This document shows, piece by piece, positions 6,328 to 8,473 of a DNA stretch of 8,473 nucleotides. Numbering within the stretch: the stretch's first letter is position 1; every line of letters starts with the position of its first letter. Position numbers and translations under genes: made by a program. A model generated the notes under the pieces. It saw only the letters and a list, made by a program, of their open reading frames with translations, searched no databases and was not told where the DNA came from. Origin of the DNA: Armatimonadota bacterium (GTDB taxonomy: Bacteria > Sysuimicrobiota > Sysuimicrobiia > Sysuimicrobiales > Kaftiobacteriaceae); contig JAIBHM010000113.1 in the NCBI GenBank assembly GCA_020028535.1, positions 1-8,473 of the forward strand, written 5' to 3'.

Positions 6328-7837
6328 TAATGAGCGAGCGGTCCACCAGGCGCGTGAGCAGGTCCAGGACCTCGGGGTGGTCCACGTCGTCGCCCGCGCA
6401 TACCGCTTCAGCGATCGGCAGCGTGAACCCGCCCGCGAAGACGGACAGGCGCCGGAACAGCACCCGCTCGGAGGGAGACAGCAGATCGTAACTCCAATCC
6501 ATCGTCGCCAGCAACGTCTGGTGGCGGGGCAACGCCGTGCGGCTTCCGCCGGTGAGGAGGCGGAAGCGATCGTCCAACCGGACGGCGATCTCCTCCACCG
6601 ACAGCACCTTCACCCGTGCCGCCGCCAGCTCGATCGCCAATGGAATGCCGTCGAGCCGGTAACAGATCTGTGCCACGTGGGCGCCGTTCTCCCGACTTAA
6701 GACGAACGTGCGTGCCACGGCCTGGGCGCGTTCAGTGAACAGCCGTACAGCCTCGGACTCACGCAACGCGGCGAGATGTACTCCGCGATCCGGCCTCGGG
6801 GCCGCCAGCGGGGGCACAGACCACATCATTTCCCCGGCCACCCCAACCGGTTCACGGCTCGTCGTAAGGAGACGCACCGTTGGGCACCCGCGTAGCAGGC
6901 TCTCGATCACCTCGGCGCAGCCGGCGACAAGGTGCTCGCAGTTGTCCAGCACGAGCAACAGGTTCTTCGGCCGCAGAAACTCTGCGACGGTCGCCAGAAG
7001 CGAACGCCCCTGCTGCTCACGGATGCCCAGCGCAGTGGCGATGGTCTGCGGGATCAACCCTGCATCGGACAGAGCCGCAAGCTCCACGAGCCAGACGCCG
7101 TCAGGGTAATCCTCCAGCACGTCCGCGGCGACCTGGAGGGCCAGGCGTGTCTTCCCACACCCACCTGGCCCTGTCAGCGTGAGCAGCCGGGTCAGGCCCA
7201 GCAGGCGTTTGACCTCCGCCATCTCTCTGTCGCGTCCTACGAAGCTCGTCAGCTGAACCGGCAGGTTGTTGGGCAGCGTGGCCAGTGATCGGAGGGGCGG
7301 GAATTGCGAGAGGAGACCCGGCGCTACGACCTGGTACAGGCGGAGAGGATGGATGAGATCCTTGAGACGGTGCTCGCCGAGATCGACCAGCGTCGCGCCG
7401 GCCGGGAGGTCGTCCTCGATCAAGCTCCGCGTGGCCTCGGAGAGGATGACCTGTCCCCCGAATCCTGCCGCGCAAATCCGCGCCGCGCGGTGAACGTCCA
7501 TGCCGACGTAGCCGCCCTCCGTGCTCACCGGCTCTCCCGTATGCAGGCCCATCCGGATCCGCACGGTCTGCCCCGCAGGCCACGGGTGCGCCTGCAGCGT
7601 GCGTTGCGCCGCAATTGCGGAGGCCAGGGCATCCTTCGCACGCGGGAAGACGACGAAGACCGAGTCGCCGTGGGCATCTACGACCTGGCCGTGATTCTGC
7701 TCCATGGCCCCACGCACAATGCGACGCTGCTCGACGAGGATCGCGGGATACTCGTGTTCGTACGCCTGGAGCAGCCGCGTCGATCCTTCGACGTTGGTGA
7801 ACAGAAAGGTGACCGTGCCTGCGGGTCGTTCTGGCAT
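6221..7837 (-). CDS. N-terminal cyclase + STAND ATPase half of the split signalling protein
   Basis: A 538-residue frame whose last ~27 residues, rich in Arg and Ala, are out-of-frame read-through. Residues 7-172 are a class III adenylate/guanylate cyclase domain: GTVTFLFTNVEGSTRLL (7-23), HGDSVFVVF (56-64), MGLHTGEP (96-103), DVHRAARI (114-121). Residues about 196-340 are an NB-ARC/STAND NTPase: FVGRDREM (199-206), Walker A GPGGCGKTRLAL (223-234), Walker B LLLVLDNCEH with Asp298, TTSREP (325-330); GIPLAIELAAAR (397-408) follows, then a winged-helix region around LSVFAGGF (464-471). No DNA-binding domain or membrane segment is seen, so it should be cytoplasmic. The first metal Asp of the cyclase is Asn15 (codon AAC). 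The ATG at 7837 has GAGGGG close upstream (7841-7846) and lies 53 bases after the fadN stop. True similarity ends near 6305. Confidence 0.85.
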   Translation of the reverse strand: MPERPAGTVTFLFTNVEGSTRLLQAYEHEYPAILVEQRRIVRGAMEQNHGQVVDAHGDSVFVVFPRAKDALASAIAAQRTLQAHPWPAGQTVRIRMGLHTGEPVSTEGGYVGMDVHRAARICAAGFGGQVILSEATRSLIEDDLPAGATLVDLGEHRLKDLIHPLRLYQVVAPGLLSQFPPLRSLATLPNNLPVQLTSFVGRDREMAEVKRLLGLTRLLTLTGPGGCGKTRLALQVAADVLEDYPDGVWLVELAALSDAGLIPQTIATALGIREQQGRSLLATVAEFLRPKNLLLVLDNCEHLVAGCAEVIESLLRGCPTVRLLTTSREPVGVAGEMMWSVPPLAAPRPDRGVHLAALRESEAVRLFTERAQAVARTFVLSRENGAHVAQICYRLDGIPLAIELAAARVKVLSVEEIAVRLDDRFRLLTGGSRTALPRHQTLLATMDWSYDLLSPSERVLFRRLSVFAGGFTLPIAEAVCAGDDVDHPEVLDLLTRLVDRSLIIVDLRGEAGAPPRLVPRARRGRTARTARARAAHVV

Positions 7838-7890
7838 GAACCCCTCATGCTTCAGGATACGCCGGATCAGGACGCGGTGCCGTGAGGAGG

Positions 7891-8473
7891 TTAGTTGCGC
7901 AGAGGACGGCCGGTCTGAAGGAAGTGGCGGATGCGTTCCTGGGTCCGGGGATGTCCCAACAAGCTGATGAACGCCTCACGCTCGAGGTCGTGCATGTATT
8001 CCTCGGACACGTCCGTTCCGTACGGGACGCGCCCGCCGCAGGCGACATACGCAAGCCGGGCGCTCACGTGGGCGTCGTGCTCGCTGATCTGCCCCGCGCT
8101 CTTCATTAAGTAGAGGTACGCCTCAATCGCCGCCAGGCCGCGCTCGCCGGCGGTTTTGAACGTCTGGCGCAGCGGCGGCCGGAACCCCGAGCGCATCAGC
8201 GTACGGCACACTTCTTTGGCATCCGCCAGCAGGTGGTCGCCGTTCATGGAGATCCCGTCGCCCTCGCGCATGTAGCCGAGGCCGAATGCTTCTTCGGCCG
8301 AGGCTGATACCTTGGCCGTGGCGATAGTCTCAAACGCAAAGCGCACAGAGGGAAAGAGATCAGCGTCGACACTGGCCGGCACCCGCAACACCGCGCGCCG
8401 CACCATCTCGGTCGTGCCCCCGCCGGCGGGGATGAGGCCCATACCGGTTTCGACGAGCCCCATGTATGTCTCC
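7891..8473 (-). CDS. fadN: 3-hydroxyacyl-CoA dehydrogenase/enoyl-CoA hydratase, C-terminal part (cut by window edge)
   Basis: The frame is open to the last base of the window, and the codons before the ATG at 8461-8463 read E-T-Y, so that ATG is internal and the gene continues outside. The visible ~193 residues are the C-terminal enoyl-CoA hydratase end of a FadN-type bifunctional protein (about 790 residues in B. subtilis). The hydratase core motif GLVETGMGLIPAGGGTTEM appears at the very start. Further on are GYMREGD, MNGDHLLADAKE and the ending LLGHPRTQERIRHFLQTGRPLRN-like block, which matches the family's usual C-terminus. FadN converts enoyl-CoA to 3-hydroxyacyl-CoA and then 3-ketoacyl-CoA for the thiolase. 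The dehydrogenase domain and NAD site lie beyond 8473 and cannot be checked. The TAA at 7891-7893 is followed by a 53-base gap to the signalling gene. Confidence 0.88.
   Translation of the reverse strand, partial: ETYMGLVETGMGLIPAGGGTTEMVRRAVLRVPASVDADLFPSVRFAFETIATAKVSASAEEAFGLGYMREGDGISMNGDHLLADAKEVCRTLMRSGFRPPLRQTFKTAGERGLAAIEAYLYLMKSAGQISEHDAHVSARLAYVACGGRVPYGTDVSEEYMHDLEREAFISLLGHPRTQERIRHFLQTGRPLRN

Larger units (their letters stand above)
4927..7837 (-). pseudogene. cyclase/STAND-ATPase/TPR signalling gene, apparently broken by an internal deletion with frame change
   Basis: The two minus-strand frames 7837-6221 and 6327-4927 together make one recognisable architecture: class III nucleotide cyclase, NB-ARC-type ATPase, winged helix, then TPRs, about 1000 residues. 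This is the known family of cyclase-fused AfsR/STAND-like ATPases. In intact relatives the ATPase module is followed by a conserved linker (RLLETVRQYARE-like, about 25 residues) leading into the RRRH-type start of the C-terminal domain. Here frame 1 reads VDLRGEAG and then loses family similarity; frame 2 picks up at RARHRDWFLERV almost immediately. So the linker is missing and the frame shifts. Reading-frame arithmetic gives a deletion of 3n+2 bases, probably 70-80. Both flanking frames remain open with no other damage, which means a recent event, a misassembly, or a tolerated split into two proteins. Confidence 0.65.

Noticed and set aside
7838..7890. Possible promoter in the gap between fadN and the signalling gene
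   Set aside because: Only a weak TATCCT-like -10 is seen with no -35; the gap fits an operon spacer.

Overview
The window is GC-rich bacterial DNA, compact, with no gap over 60 bases between genes. All genes but one lie on the minus strand and read from high to low coordinates as a probable operon. Reading direction gives: the 3' end of a fadN-type 3-hydroxyacyl-CoA dehydrogenase/enoyl-CoA hydratase gene (cut by the window edge), a large cyclase-ATPase-TPR signalling gene in two frames, a fadA-type thiolase, a fadE-type acyl-CoA dehydrogenase and a fadD-type fatty acyl-CoA ligase. A fragment of a small two-helix membrane protein on the plus strand converges on the end of fadD. No RNA gene, IS element, CRISPR array or replication origin was recognised.

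The four metabolic genes form a full fatty-acid beta-oxidation set: activation (FadD), first oxidation (FadE), hydration and second oxidation (FadN) and thiolysis (FadA). The fadN-fadA-fadE order is that of the Bacillus subtilis fadNAE operon, here with fadD added at the end. The long FadE form and the class III cyclase fused to a STAND ATPase with TPRs suggest a high-GC member of the Terrabacteria-like lineages (Chloroflexota, Actinomycetota or a related uncultured soil or thermophile phylum). The sequence alone does not fix the phylum.

The unusual part is 4927-7837. A signalling protein lies between fadN and fadA, in the same orientation and with short spacers (53 and 35 bases). Its N-terminal half (cyclase, NB-ARC-type ATPase, start of the winged helix/linker) and C-terminal half (about eight TPRs) are in different frames. 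The conserved linker that normally follows the ATPase module in this family is missing at the junction (about 6300-6315), so the gene looks broken by an internal deletion of about 70-80 bases, or misassembled there. The cyclase domain also has Asn in place of the first metal-binding Asp. Whether intact or decayed, its position suggests a regulator or sensor tied to fatty-acid breakdown; that link is inference.

Candidate expression signals are good Shine-Dalgarno sequences before fadA, fadE, fadD and the regulator, and a possible extended -10 element just before fadA. No convincing terminator is visible after fadD.
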